Shown here piece after piece: positions 56,923 through 64,000 of a stretch of 64,000 nt of DNA. The stretch's first letter is position 1, and the number at the start of each line of letters is the position of its first letter. The stretch lies in the NCBI RefSeq assembly GCF_000421825.1, contig NZ_ATXT01000015.1, forward strand, positions 186,001 through 250,000, given 5' to 3'. The notes beneath the pieces were generated by a model that saw only the letters and a list, made by a program, of their open reading frames with translations, did not search any database and was not told the DNA's origin. The translations under genes were made by a program, and so were the position numbers. This stretch comes from Humibacter albus DSM 18994 (GTDB taxonomy: Bacteria; Actinomycetota; Actinomycetes; Actinomycetales; Microbacteriaceae).

Positions 56923-58241
56923 CGGAGCAACCCTTCGTAGTGTCTTTGCTGCAGTTGCGAGTCGATCTGCTTGACCGTCTCCAGACCGACACCCACGATG
57001 ATCAGGATCGACGTGCCGCCGAACATGAAGTTCTGGCTCGTGCCGAGCATCGAGAACGCCACCAGCGGGATCAGCGCGACGATCGCGAGGTACAGCGAGC
57101 CGGGCAGTGTGATGCGGGTGAGGACGAAGTCGAGGTATTCCGCGGTCGGACGCCCGGCGCGGATGCCGGGGATGAAGCCGCCGTACTTCTTCATGTTGTC
57201 GGCGACTTCTTCGGGGTTGAAGGTGATCGCGACGTAGAAGTAGGTGAAGCCGATGATCAGCAACGCGTAGATGGCCATGTAGAGCGGGTGGTCGCCCTTG
57301 GTCAGGTAGTCGGTGACCCAGCTCACCCACGGTGCCGGTTCTTTTCCGGGCGCCGGCTGGTTGAACTGCGCGATCAGCGCCGGTAGGTACAACAGGCTCG
57401 AAGCGAAGATCACCGGGATGACACCGGCCATGTTCACCTTGATCGGGATGTACGTGTTGTTGCCGCCGTATGTGCGCCTGCCGACCATGCGTTTGGCGTA
57501 CTGCACGGGAATGCGTCTCTGCGACTGCTCGACGAAGACCACCGCGGCCACGATGAAGAGGCCGATGACGATGACGATGAGGAAGACCTCGAAGCTCTGC
57601 GTCTGCTCGACGCCCCACAGCGAGCTCGGGAACTGCGCGGCGATCGAAGTGAAGATCAGCAGCGACATGCCGTTGCCGATGCCCTTCTCCGTCACGAGCT
57701 CGCCGAGCCACATGATGAGGCCGGTGCCGGCCGTCATCGTCACGACCATGAGCAGAACCGCGTACCACGAGTCATCCGTGATCAGCTGCGAGCACTGCGA
57801 CGTGCTGTTCGAGCCGAAGAGTGCGCCGCTGCGGGCGACCGTGATGAGCGTGGTCGACTGGAGCACGCCGAGGGCGATGGTGAGGTAGCGGGTGTACTGC
57901 GTCAGCTTCGACTGGCCCGACTGTCCCTCTTTGTACAGGGCATCGAAGTGCGGGATGACGACCCGCAGCAGCTGGACGATGATCGAGGCCGTGATGTACG
58001 GCATGATGCCCAGCGCGAAGACGGAGAGCTTCAGCAGCGCTCCGCCGCTGAAGAGGTTGACCAGCTCGTAGAGGCCGGTCGTGCCCTGATTCGCCGACAG
58101 ACAGGCCTGCACGTTGCTGAAGTCGACGAACGGTGCCGGGATGAACGACCCCAGCCGGAACAGCGCGATGACCGCGATCGTGAAACCGATCTTCTTGCGA
58201 AGATCCGGGGTGCGGAGGATCCGCACGACGGCGTTGAACAA
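56919..58241 (-). CDS. secY: preprotein translocase subunit SecY
   Basis: The 440-residue channel protein has ten membrane helices. It starts [37 protein letters not shown], with the plug-region [32 protein letters not shown]. The cytoplasmic loop [43 protein letters not shown] and the [16 protein letters not shown] segment are diagnostic. Start is a TTG at 58241 behind CAGGAC. The 181-base gap to rplO holds a hairpin. Confidence 0.97.
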   Translation of the reverse strand: MFNAVVRILRTPDLRKKIGFTIAVIALFRLGSFIPAPFVDFSNVQACLSANQGTTGLYELVNLFSGGALLKLSVFALGIMPYITASIIVQLLRVVIPHFDALYKEGQSGQSKLTQYTRYLTIALGVLQSTTLITVARSGALFGSNSTSQCSQLITDDSWYAVLLMVVTMTAGTGLIMWLGELVTEKGIGNGMSLLIFTSIAAQFPSSLWGVEQTQSFEVFLIVIVIGLFIVAAVVFVEQSQRRIPVQYAKRMVGRRTYGGNNTYIPIKVNMAGVIPVIFASSLLYLPALIAQFNQPAPGKEPAPWVSWVTDYLTKGDHPLYMAIYALLIIGFTYFYVAITFNPEEVADNMKKYGGFIPGIRAGRPTAEYLDFVLTRITLPGSLYLAIVALIPLVAFSMLGTSQNFMFGGTSILIIVGVGLETVKQIDSQLQQRHYEGLLR

Positions 58242-58380
58242 GTGACGTCCTGCTTTCCGGTAAGGAGTCGTCTCGGGTGGTCGGGCGGGGGCCACCCCGA
58301 CTGGACCACTTTACTCAAGTGGTGGGGGATGCCTCACACCGGCCGCGTCGCATCGCGCAGTTCACTGATCGCGCCGCGAC

Positions 58381-58417
58381 CACCTGTCGCGCCCTCCGCA
58401 GGAGGACGCGACAGGTG
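58381..58417 (-). terminator. hairpin between rplO and secY
   Basis: CACCTGTCGCG at 58381-58391 pairs perfectly with CGCGACAGGTG at 58407-58417, with TCC/GGA extra pairing in the loop. It begins six bases after the rplO stop. It would end or attenuate the ribosomal-protein transcript before secY-adk-map. Confidence 0.8.
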
Positions 58418-58422
58418 TCAGG

Positions 58423-59142
58423 CTACTTGACAGTGCCCCCTGCGGCGACGATCTTCTCCTGCGCGGAGCCGGAGACCTTGTCGACCGCGACATTCAGCTT
58501 GACCGAGATCTCGCCGTTGCCCAGGACCTTGACCTTCTCGTTCTTGCGCACGGCACCCTTGGCGACCAGGTCGCCCACGGTGACGTCGCCGCCGGTCGGG
58601 TACAGCTCGGCCAGCTTCTCCAGGTTCACCACCTGGTACTCGACGCGGAACGGGTTCTTGAACCCGCGCAGCTTCGGCGAACGCATGTGGAACGGGAGCT
58701 GGCCGCCCTGGAATCCCGGACGCACCTGGTAGCGCGCCTTGGTTCCCTTGGTACCGCGGCCCGCGGTCTTGCCCTTCGAGCCCTCACCGCGACCGACGCG
58801 CGTGCGGTCCTTCTTGGCACCGGCGGCGGGACGCAAGTGGTGCACTTTGAGCACCGGCTCGCGCTTCTCCACGGCATCCGTCTTCTTCTTCGCGGCGGCC
58901 TTGGCGGCGGGCTTCTCGGCCTTCGCGTCGTCGGCCTTGCCGGCCTTCGCGTCGGACTTCTCGGCCTTGGGCGCAGAGGCCTTCTCCGACTTGGTGTCAG
59001 AGGTCTTCTCCGCCTTGGCCGCTGTGCTCTTCTTCTTCGCGGCGGCCTTGTCGGCCGCTGCGCTCGACGCCTCGGCCGTGCCGGCCTCAGCCTTTGCGGT
59101 GGTCACCTTTTCGGAGTCGCCAGACTCGTTCTTCGGGGCCAT
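58423..59142 (-). CDS. rplO: 50S ribosomal protein L15 with long Lys/Ala-rich N-terminal extension
   Basis: The 239-residue protein carries a canonical L15 from about residue 96 ([40 protein letters not shown] to the C-terminal AAGGTVK). Before it are about 95 residues of Ala, Lys, Glu and Asp in KAEK/AKKK-type repeats, resembling a histone H1-like tail. E. coli L15 is 144 residues. The start ATG directly follows the rpmD stop by one-base overlap. Confidence 0.95.
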   Translation of the reverse strand: MAPKNESGDSEKVTTAKAEAGTAEASSAAADKAAAKKKSTAAKAEKTSDTKSEKASAPKAEKSDAKAGKADDAKAEKPAAKAAAKKKTDAVEKREPVLKVHHLRPAAGAKKDRTRVGRGEGSKGKTAGRGTKGTKARYQVRPGFQGGQLPFHMRSPKLRGFKNPFRVEYQVVNLEKLAELYPTGGDVTVGDLVAKGAVRKNEKVKVLGNGEISVKLNVAVDKVSGSAQEKIVAAGGTVK

Positions 59143-59324
59143 TAGTCAATCTCCTCGACCTTCACCAGGTGAGCGACCGTGTTGACGTAACCGCGGTTCT
59201 GCGGGTTGTCCTCACGAACGACGACATCACCGATGCGCTTCAGACCCAGGCTGCGAAGGGTGTCGCGCTGGTTCTGCTTCTCACTAACTTTGGACTTGAT
59301 CTGGGTCACCTTGAGGCGCGCCAT
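59142..59324 (-). CDS. rpmD: 50S ribosomal protein L30
   Basis: The 60-residue protein reads [20 protein letters not shown] and ends [14 protein letters not shown], a typical L30. Its ATG overlaps the rpsE stop in TAATG, so the two are translationally coupled, and its stop touches the rplO start. Confidence 0.97.
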   Translation of the reverse strand: MARLKVTQIKSKVSEKQNQRDTLRSLGLKRIGDVVVREDNPQNRGYVNTVAHLVKVEEID

Positions 59325-60061
59325 TATGCACCAGCCTTCGCGCTGCGGGCGGCCTCGGCCGCCTCTGCCTCGGCACGCACCAGACGCGCGGGAGCGACCT
59401 CGTCGAAGTCGAGTCCACGGCGGGCGGCAACGGCACGAGGCTCCTCGAGCTGCTGCAGCGCCTCGACGGTCGCGTGCACGATGTTGATGGTGTTCGACGA
59501 GCCGAGCGACTTGCTCAGCACGTCGTGGATGCCCGCACACTCCAGCACGGCGCGCACCGGGCCACCGGCGATGACACCGGTACCGGCGCCGGCCGGACGC
59601 AGGAGCACGACACCGGCGGCCGCCTCACCCTGCACCGGGTGCGGGATGGTCTTGCCGACGCGCGGAACGCGGAAGAAGTTCTTCTTCGCCTCCTCGACGC
59701 CCTTGGAGATCGCCAGCGGAACCTCACGGGCCTTGCCGTAGCCGACGCCCACCATGCCGTTGCCGTCGCCGACCACGACCAGAGCGGTGAAGCTGAAGCG
59801 ACGACCACCCTTGACCACCTTCGAGACGCGGTTGATGGTCACCACGCGCTCGAGGAACTGGTTCTTGTCGGAGTCACGGCTGCCACGGTCACGACCCTGG
59901 TTGCGGTCACGACCGCCACGACGGCCGTCACGACCGTCACGGGCGTCGCGGCTCGTGGTGTCGGTGCCTGCTGCGGTCTCGACCGGCTTCTCCGCAGTCG
60001 TCTGCTCGGCAGTCTGCTCTGCGGCCACGTCCTGCTCCTTCTTGTTCTCGTTGTCGCTCAC
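59324..60061 (-). CDS. rpsE: 30S ribosomal protein S5 with N-terminal extension
   Basis: The 245-residue protein has the S5 core from about residue 67: [50 protein letters not shown], and [41 protein letters not shown]. The first 65 or so residues are an extension that changes from Glu/Thr-rich to Arg/Gly/Asp-rich ([20 protein letters not shown]). E. coli S5 is 167 residues. It overlaps rplR by four bases. Confidence 0.96.
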   Translation of the reverse strand: MSDNENKKEQDVAAEQTAEQTTAEKPVETAAGTDTTSRDARDGRDGRRGGRDRNQGRDRGSRDSDKNQFLERVVTINRVSKVVKGGRRFSFTALVVVGDGNGMVGVGYGKAREVPLAISKGVEEAKKNFFRVPRVGKTIPHPVQGEAAAGVVLLRPAGAGTGVIAGGPVRAVLECAGIHDVLSKSLGSSNTINIVHATVEALQQLEEPRAVAARRGLDFDEVAPARLVRAEAEAAEAARSAKAGA

Positions 60062-60417
60062 AGGCTCAGCCCACCTTCCCGGGCTCCTTCGGCGATCGCA
60101 GCGACGCGACCGGCGTATTTGTTGCCGCCACGGTCGAACACGACCTCCTCGATGCCTGCACTCTTGGCGCGCTCGGCGACCAGTTCGCCGACCTTGCGCG
60201 CCTTGGCGGTCTTGTCACCGTCGAAGGCCCGCAGGTCCGCTTCCAGCGTCGACGCGGATGCCAGGGTGTGACCCTGGGCGTCGTCGACGACCTGCACGAA
60301 GACGTGACGCGCGGAACGCGTCACAACCAGACGCGGGCGATCGGCGGTCCCGACGACCTTCTTGCGAAGGCGCGAGTGCCGGCGGTCGCGTGCCGCTGAC
60401 TTGCTCTTGACGCTCAT
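60058..60417 (-). CDS. rplR: 50S ribosomal protein L18
   Basis: The 119-residue protein has [48 protein letters not shown] and ends [26 protein letters not shown], standard L18, which binds 5S rRNA. Spacing to rplF is two bases. Confidence 0.97.
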   Translation of the reverse strand: MSVKSKSAARDRRHSRLRKKVVGTADRPRLVVTRSARHVFVQVVDDAQGHTLASASTLEADLRAFDGDKTAKARKVGELVAERAKSAGIEEVVFDRGGNKYAGRVAAIAEGAREGGLSL

Positions 60418-60419
60418 GC

Positions 60420-60956
60420 TTACTTACCAGCCTTTCCGGCCTTGCGGCGGACGATCTCGCCTGCGTAGCGGATGCCCTTGCCCTTGTACGGTTCCGGCTT
60501 CTTGATCTTGCGGATGTTCGCTGCGGTCTCTCCGACCGCCTGCTTGTCGATACCCGACACCGTGAGCTTGTTGTTGCCCTCGACGGTCAGCGTGATGCCG
60601 ACCGGCGGCTCGACCGTGACGGGGTGCGAGAAACCGAGCGCGAACTCCACGGAGGAGCCCTTCTGCGCCACGCGGTAACCCGTTCCGACGATCTCGAGGC
60701 CCTTCGTGTAGCCCTGCGTCACGCCGATGATCTGATTGTTGATCAGCGTGCGGGTGAGGCCGTGCAGCGAACGCGAGTTGCGCTCGTCGTCGGGACGGCT
60801 GACGAGAACCTGGTTGTCCTCGAGCTTGACGGCGATGGGGTGGGCCACGGTGAGCGACAGCTCGCCCTTCGGGCCCTTGACAGTCACATCCTGGCCGTCG
60901 ATCTTGACGTCGACGCCGGCGGGGATGTCGATGGGGAGTCTTCCGATTCGGGACAT
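60420..60956 (-). CDS. rplF: 50S ribosomal protein L6
   Basis: The 178-residue protein begins [37 protein letters not shown] and ends [25 protein letters not shown], the L6 signature. Length is normal. It follows rpsH by four bases. Confidence 0.98.
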   Translation of the reverse strand: MSRIGRLPIDIPAGVDVKIDGQDVTVKGPKGELSLTVAHPIAVKLEDNQVLVSRPDDERNSRSLHGLTRTLINNQIIGVTQGYTKGLEIVGTGYRVAQKGSSVEFALGFSHPVTVEPPVGITLTVEGNNKLTVSGIDKQAVGETAANIRKIKKPEPYKGKGIRYAGEIVRRKAGKAGK

Positions 60957-60960
60957 CTTG

Positions 60961-61359
60961 CTACCACACGTAGGCGAGGACTTCCCCGCCGACGCCCTTC
61001 TTCTCGGCCTCGCGGTCCGTCAGCAGGCCGGAGGAGGTGGACAGGATGGCGACGCCGAGGCCGCCGAGCACGCGAGGAAGCTCCGTGGACTTCGCGTAGA
61101 CGCGGAGGCCGGGCTTGGAGACTCGCTTGATGCCCGCGATCGAACGCTCGCGGTTCGGGCCGAACTTGAGGCTCAGGGTCAGTGTCTGGCCGACTCGAGC
61201 GTCGGTGACCTCCCAGCCGGAGATGTAGCCCTCGTTCTTGAGGATCTCGGCGATGTGCGACTTCAGCTTGGAGCTGGGCATCGACACACTGTCGTGGTAC
61301 GCCGAGTTCGCGTTGCGCAGTCTGGTCAGCATGTCTGCGACCGGATCTGTCATGGTCAT
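60961..61359 (-). CDS. rpsH: 30S ribosomal protein S8
   Basis: The 132-residue protein begins [46 protein letters not shown] and ends [27 protein letters not shown], standard for S8. The gap to rplE upstream is 131 bases and contains a hairpin; the rpsN/rpsZ gene often found there is absent. Confidence 0.98.
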   Translation of the reverse strand: MTMTDPVADMLTRLRNANSAYHDSVSMPSSKLKSHIAEILKNEGYISGWEVTDARVGQTLTLSLKFGPNRERSIAGIKRVSKPGLRVYAKSTELPRVLGGLGVAILSTSSGLLTDREAEKKGVGGEVLAYVW

Positions 61360-61449
61360 GGGTTGTTTCCTTCGTTCACCTGGTTTCGCGGCCCTTTACA
61401 AGAACAACGACCATCGATGGTCTGCCGACCGGGCGGCCGGCAGTGGGAC

Positions 61450-61476
61450 GCCGGGGCGAGGCAGGCTCGCCCCGGC
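61450..61476 (-). other. 11-bp stem hairpin between rplE and rpsH
   Basis: GCCGGGGCGAG at 61450-61460 is the reverse complement of CTCGCCCCGGC at 61466-61476, with a 5-base loop. It starts 14 bases after the rplE stop, at the place where many bacteria carry rpsN. It may be an RNA processing or attenuation site. Confidence 0.8.
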
Positions 61477-61490
61477 CGAGTTTTCCGTTG

Positions 61491-62090
61491 TCAGTCGTTC
61501 GACTTGAACGGGAAGCCGAGCGCCTTGAGCAGCGCACGACCCTCGTCATCCGTCTTGGCAGTGGTCACGACCGTGATGTCGAAACCGCGCACGCGGTCGA
61601 TCCTGTCCTGGTTGATCTCGTGGAAGATCGACTGCTCCTGCACGCCGAACGTGTAGTTGCCGTGACCGTCGAACTGGCGGTCGGACAGTCCGCGGAAGTC
61701 ACGGATGCGCGGCAGCGCCAGCGAGAGCAGACGGTCGAGGAACTCCCACGCACGGTCGCCGCGCAGTGTGACGTGCGCACCGATCGGCTGGCCCTCGCGC
61801 AGCTTGAACTGCGCGATGGACTTGCGGGCCTTCGTGACCTGCGGCTTCTGGCCGGTGATCTTGGTGAGGTCGGCGACCGCACCGTCGATGATCTTGCCGT
61901 CGCGCGCGGCGTCGCCGACGCCGGTGTTCACGACGACCTTCACGACGCCGGGGATCTGGTGAACGTTCTCGTAGCCGAACTGCTCCTTGAGCGCCGGCGC
62001 GACCTCGTTCTTGTACTTCTGCTTGAGGCGCGGCTGGACCCTCTCGTTCGAGGGCGCGCCAGCCTGCGCGGCAGTTGCGGTGTCGGTCAT
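61491..62090 (-). CDS. rplE: 50S ribosomal protein L5
   Basis: The 199-residue protein has [52 protein letters not shown] and the C-terminal [29 protein letters not shown], standard L5, a 5S rRNA-binding protein. The first 18 residues form a short extension. It overlaps rplX by one base. Confidence 0.98.
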   Translation of the reverse strand: MTDTATAAQAGAPSNERVQPRLKQKYKNEVAPALKEQFGYENVHQIPGVVKVVVNTGVGDAARDGKIIDGAVADLTKITGQKPQVTKARKSIAQFKLREGQPIGAHVTLRGDRAWEFLDRLLSLALPRIRDFRGLSDRQFDGHGNYTFGVQEQSIFHEINQDRIDRVRGFDITVVTTAKTDDEGRALLKALGFPFKSND

Positions 62091-62449
62091 TAGAGGTCCT
62101 TACCTGACTTCTTGGCATAGCGGACGCGGACGGTCTTGGTCACGCCGTCCTTCGTCACCTTCTCCTCGCGGAAACCCACGCGAGTCGGCTTCTTGGTCTC
62201 CGGGTCCACCAACGCCACGTTGGACACGTGGATCGGCGCCTCGTGCGTCTCCCGACCACCGGTCTTGGAGCCGCGCTGGGTCTGCCCGACCTTGACGTGC
62301 TTCGTGACGTAGTTCACGCCCTCGACCACGACGCGGTCCTGCTCGACCAGCACCTCGATGACCTTGCCCTGCTTGCCGCGGTCTCCGCCGCGGGCCTGGC
62401 TCGGGCCCGAGATGACCTGGACCAGGTCGCCCTTCTTGATGTTCGCCAT
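62090..62449 (-). CDS. rplX: 50S ribosomal protein L24
   Basis: The 119-residue protein begins [51 protein letters not shown], a KOW-motif L24, and has [20 protein letters not shown]. Length is slightly above E. coli. Three bases separate it from rplN. Confidence 0.98.
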   Translation of the reverse strand: MANIKKGDLVQVISGPSQARGGDRGKQGKVIEVLVEQDRVVVEGVNYVTKHVKVGQTQRGSKTGGRETHEAPIHVSNVALVDPETKKPTRVGFREEKVTKDGVTKTVRVRYAKKSGKDL

Positions 62450-62452
62450 GGA

Positions 62453-62821
62453 CTAGATCACCTCCGGCGCCAGCGAGATGATCTTCATGAACTTCTTGTC
62501 GCGGAGCTCGCGACCGACCGGTCCGAAGATGCGGGTACCACGCGGGTCCCCGTCGTTCTTCAAGATCACTGCGGCGTTCTCGTCGAACTTGATGTACGAG
62601 CCGTCTGCGCGGCGCGTCTGCTTCACGGTACGAACGATGACCGCCTTGACGACATCGCCCTTCTTCACGTTGCCGCCGGGGATGGCGTCCTTGACGGTCG
62701 CCACGATCGTGTCCCCGAGACCGGCGTACTTGCGCTTCGAGCCACCGAGAACGCGGATCGTGAGCAGCTCCTTGGCGCCGGTGTTGTCGGCGACCTTGAG
62801 CCGGGATTCCTGCTGAATCAC
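62453..62821 (-). CDS. rplN: 50S ribosomal protein L14
   Basis: The 122-residue protein begins [50 protein letters not shown] and ends IISLAPEVI, an essentially invariant L14. It follows rpsQ by 34 bases. Confidence 0.98.
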   Translation of the reverse strand: MIQQESRLKVADNTGAKELLTIRVLGGSKRKYAGLGDTIVATVKDAIPGGNVKKGDVVKAVIVRTVKQTRRADGSYIKFDENAAVILKNDGDPRGTRIFGPVGRELRDKKFMKIISLAPEVI

Positions 62822-62855
62822 TTCTCTATCTCCTTGTCACAAGCAAGCCGGTGGC

Positions 62856-63224
62856 TTACTTGGCCTTCTCGAGGATCTCGACCAGCCGCCAGCGCTTGGT
62901 GGCGCTGTACGGGCGGGTCTCGTTGATGATCACGAGGTCGCCGATGCCGGCCGTGTTGTTCTCGTCGTGCACCTTCACCTTGTTGGTGCGGCGGATGACC
63001 TTGCCGTACAGCGGGTGCTTCACGCGATCCTCGACCTCGACGACGATGGTCTTGTCCATCTTGTCGCTGACGACGTAGCCGCGACGCGACTTGCGGTAAC
63101 CGCGAGCGCTCGCATCCTTGACGTCGTGCGCGGCGTGCTCGTGACCGGCGGCGGCGGTCTCGGTCTTCGAGGCCTGAGCCTTCTCGGACTGAGCCTCGGC
63201 GGTCTGTGCCTTGGTGGCAGCCAT
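62856..63224 (-). CDS. rpsQ: 30S ribosomal protein S17 with N-terminal extension
   Basis: The 122-residue protein has its S17 core from about residue 41: [50 protein letters not shown], ending [12 protein letters not shown]. The first 40 residues are Ala/Glu/Lys-rich with a His cluster (GHEHAAHD). E. coli S17 has 84 residues. Its start overlaps the rpmC stop by one base. Confidence 0.97.
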   Translation of the reverse strand: MAATKAQTAEAQSEKAQASKTETAAAGHEHAAHDVKDASARGYRKSRRGYVVSDKMDKTIVVEVEDRVKHPLYGKVIRRTNKVKVHDENNTAGIGDLVIINETRPYSATKRWRLVEILEKAK

Positions 63225-63541
63225 TACTCCGCCTCCTCCTTCGTCTCGGCCTCGGCCTCAGGGGCGGAAGCCTTCTTGGTGCTCTTCTTCGACTTCGCCG
63301 GAACCTCCAGCGGCGCCGGGGTCGCACGGATGCCGAGCTCGCGCTCGCGGATCACCGTGTAGATGCGGGCGATGTCGCGCTTGACCGCGCGCAGCCGGCC
63401 GTGGCTCTCGAGCTGGCCGGTCGCCGACTGGAAGCGCAGGTTGAACAGCTCTTCCTTGGCCTTCTTCAGTTCATCGACGAGCTTCTCGTCGTCGAAGGTG
63501 TCGAGCTCAGCGGAGACAAGCTCCTTGGATCCGATCGCCAT
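63224..63541 (-). CDS. rpmC: 50S ribosomal protein L29 with C-terminal extension
   Basis: The 105-residue protein has the L29 coiled coil: [58 protein letters not shown]. About 35 extra residues follow, Lys/Ser/Ala then Glu-rich ([19 protein letters not shown]). The ATG at 63541 overlaps the rplP stop in TAATG. Confidence 0.95.
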   Translation of the reverse strand: MAIGSKELVSAELDTFDDEKLVDELKKAKEELFNLRFQSATGQLESHGRLRAVKRDIARIYTVIRERELGIRATPAPLEVPAKSKKSTKKASAPEAEAETKEEAE

Positions 63542-63960
63542 TACGCGTCGCCCTCCTCGCGCTTGATGATGCGTGCCTTGAGGGGCAGCTTGTGGATGGC
63601 ACGGGTGAGTGCCTCGCGGGCCAGCGTCTCGTCGACGCCGGCGACCTCGAAGAGCACGCGGCCCGGCTTGACATTGGCGACCCACCACTCCGGCGAGCCC
63701 TTACCGGAACCCATGCGGGTCTCGGCCGGCTTCTTGGTGAGCGGACGGTCGGGGTAGATGTTGATCCACACCTTGCCGCCACGCTTGATGTGACGCGTCA
63801 TGGCGATACGAGCGGACTCGATCTGGCGGTTCGTCACATAAGCGGGGGTCAGGGCCTGGATGCCGTACTCGCCGAAAGTCACCTGCGTGCCACCGGTCGC
63901 CTGGCCGCTACGGCCGGGGTGGTGCTGCTTGCGGTGCTTGACTCTGCGGGGAATCAACAT
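63541..63960 (-). CDS. rplP: 50S ribosomal protein L16
   Basis: The 139-residue protein begins [37 protein letters not shown] and contains [45 protein letters not shown], the standard L16 sequence. It overlaps rpmC by one base and follows rpsC by two. Confidence 0.98.
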   Translation of the reverse strand: MLIPRRVKHRKQHHPGRSGQATGGTQVTFGEYGIQALTPAYVTNRQIESARIAMTRHIKRGGKVWINIYPDRPLTKKPAETRMGSGKGSPEWWVANVKPGRVLFEVAGVDETLAREALTRAIHKLPLKARIIKREEGDA

Positions 63961-63962
63961 GG

Positions 63963-64000
63963 TTATGCACTGGCTCCTTCTTGCGCGGGGGCCTCAGCCT
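63963..64000 (-). CDS. rpsC: 30S ribosomal protein S3, C-terminal end (cut by window)
   Basis: Only the last 12 codons and the TAA are present, reading [11 protein letters not shown] at the end. An Ala/Glu/Pro-rich tail directly upstream of rplP fits the C-terminus of actinobacterial S3. The call rests mainly on gene order. Confidence 0.75.
   Translation of the reverse strand, partial: AEAPAQEGASA

Overview
The window looks like chromosomal DNA of a high-GC actinobacterium, most likely Microbacteriaceae. Supporting signs are the strong G/C bias at third codon positions, frequent GTG and TTG starts, a GuaB3-type IMPDH paralogue, DUF3817, DUF1707 and DUF4190 proteins, Ala/Lys/Glu-rich extensions on ribosomal proteins, and the gene order of the S10-spc-alpha region. 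I saw no rRNA or tRNA genes, no insertion sequence and no CRISPR array.

Layout. 0-5.3 kb: a secreted Ser/Gly/Ala-rich protein, a glycerophosphodiester phosphodiesterase, a YccA-like membrane protein, a Phd/VapC toxin-antitoxin pair and an unknown polytopic membrane protein. 5.3-17.3 kb, almost all on the minus strand: guaA with an unusual repeat-bearing 5' end, DUF3817, SURF1, a CPA2 cation/proton antiporter with its TrkA-C partner, a glycine-betaine/proline ABC transporter (proV-proW-proX order), glpD and guaB3. 17.3-24.3 kb: a thiol/copper-type module (CtaG-like, CcdA-like, a SCO+TlpA fusion, DUF4396) divergent from a MarR regulator and a ClC antiporter; matching 13-bp palindromes lie in front of the CtaG-like gene and the ClC gene. 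24.5-30.5 kb, accessory in character: a MalY/PatB-type aminotransferase, two NUDIX hydrolases, YefM/YoeB, GNAT, LysR and a divergent NmrA-like gene, and DUF1707.

30.6-49.9 kb: housekeeping genes, namely guaB, rarD, groES under a CIRCE element, a THUMP-like methyltransferase, two DUF4190 paralogues, tsaD-rimI-tsaB, a MarR-MATE efflux pair lying between tsaB and tsaE, tsaE-alr-acpS-glmS, coaA, glmM, rpsI-rplM and truA. 50.5-64 kb: ribosomal and transcription genes read on the minus strand from rpsC (cut by the window edge) through rplP-rpmC-rpsQ-rplN-rplX-rplE-rpsH-rplF-rplR-rpsE-rpmD-rplO-secY-adk-map, then a PabC-like gene and a 690-bp repeat-rich gap, then infA-rpmJ-rpsM-rpsK-rpoA-rplQ.

Themes. 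Purine nucleotide genes are scattered through the window (guaA, guaB, guaB3, adk). The t6A tRNA genes tsaB, tsaD and tsaE are all here but split by the efflux pair. Several intergenic hairpins are built on a GGATGCC/GGCATCC core, which is also strikingly frequent in the coding DNA. Start sites were adjusted by hand using Shine-Dalgarno sequences, overlaps with neighbours and family N-termini.
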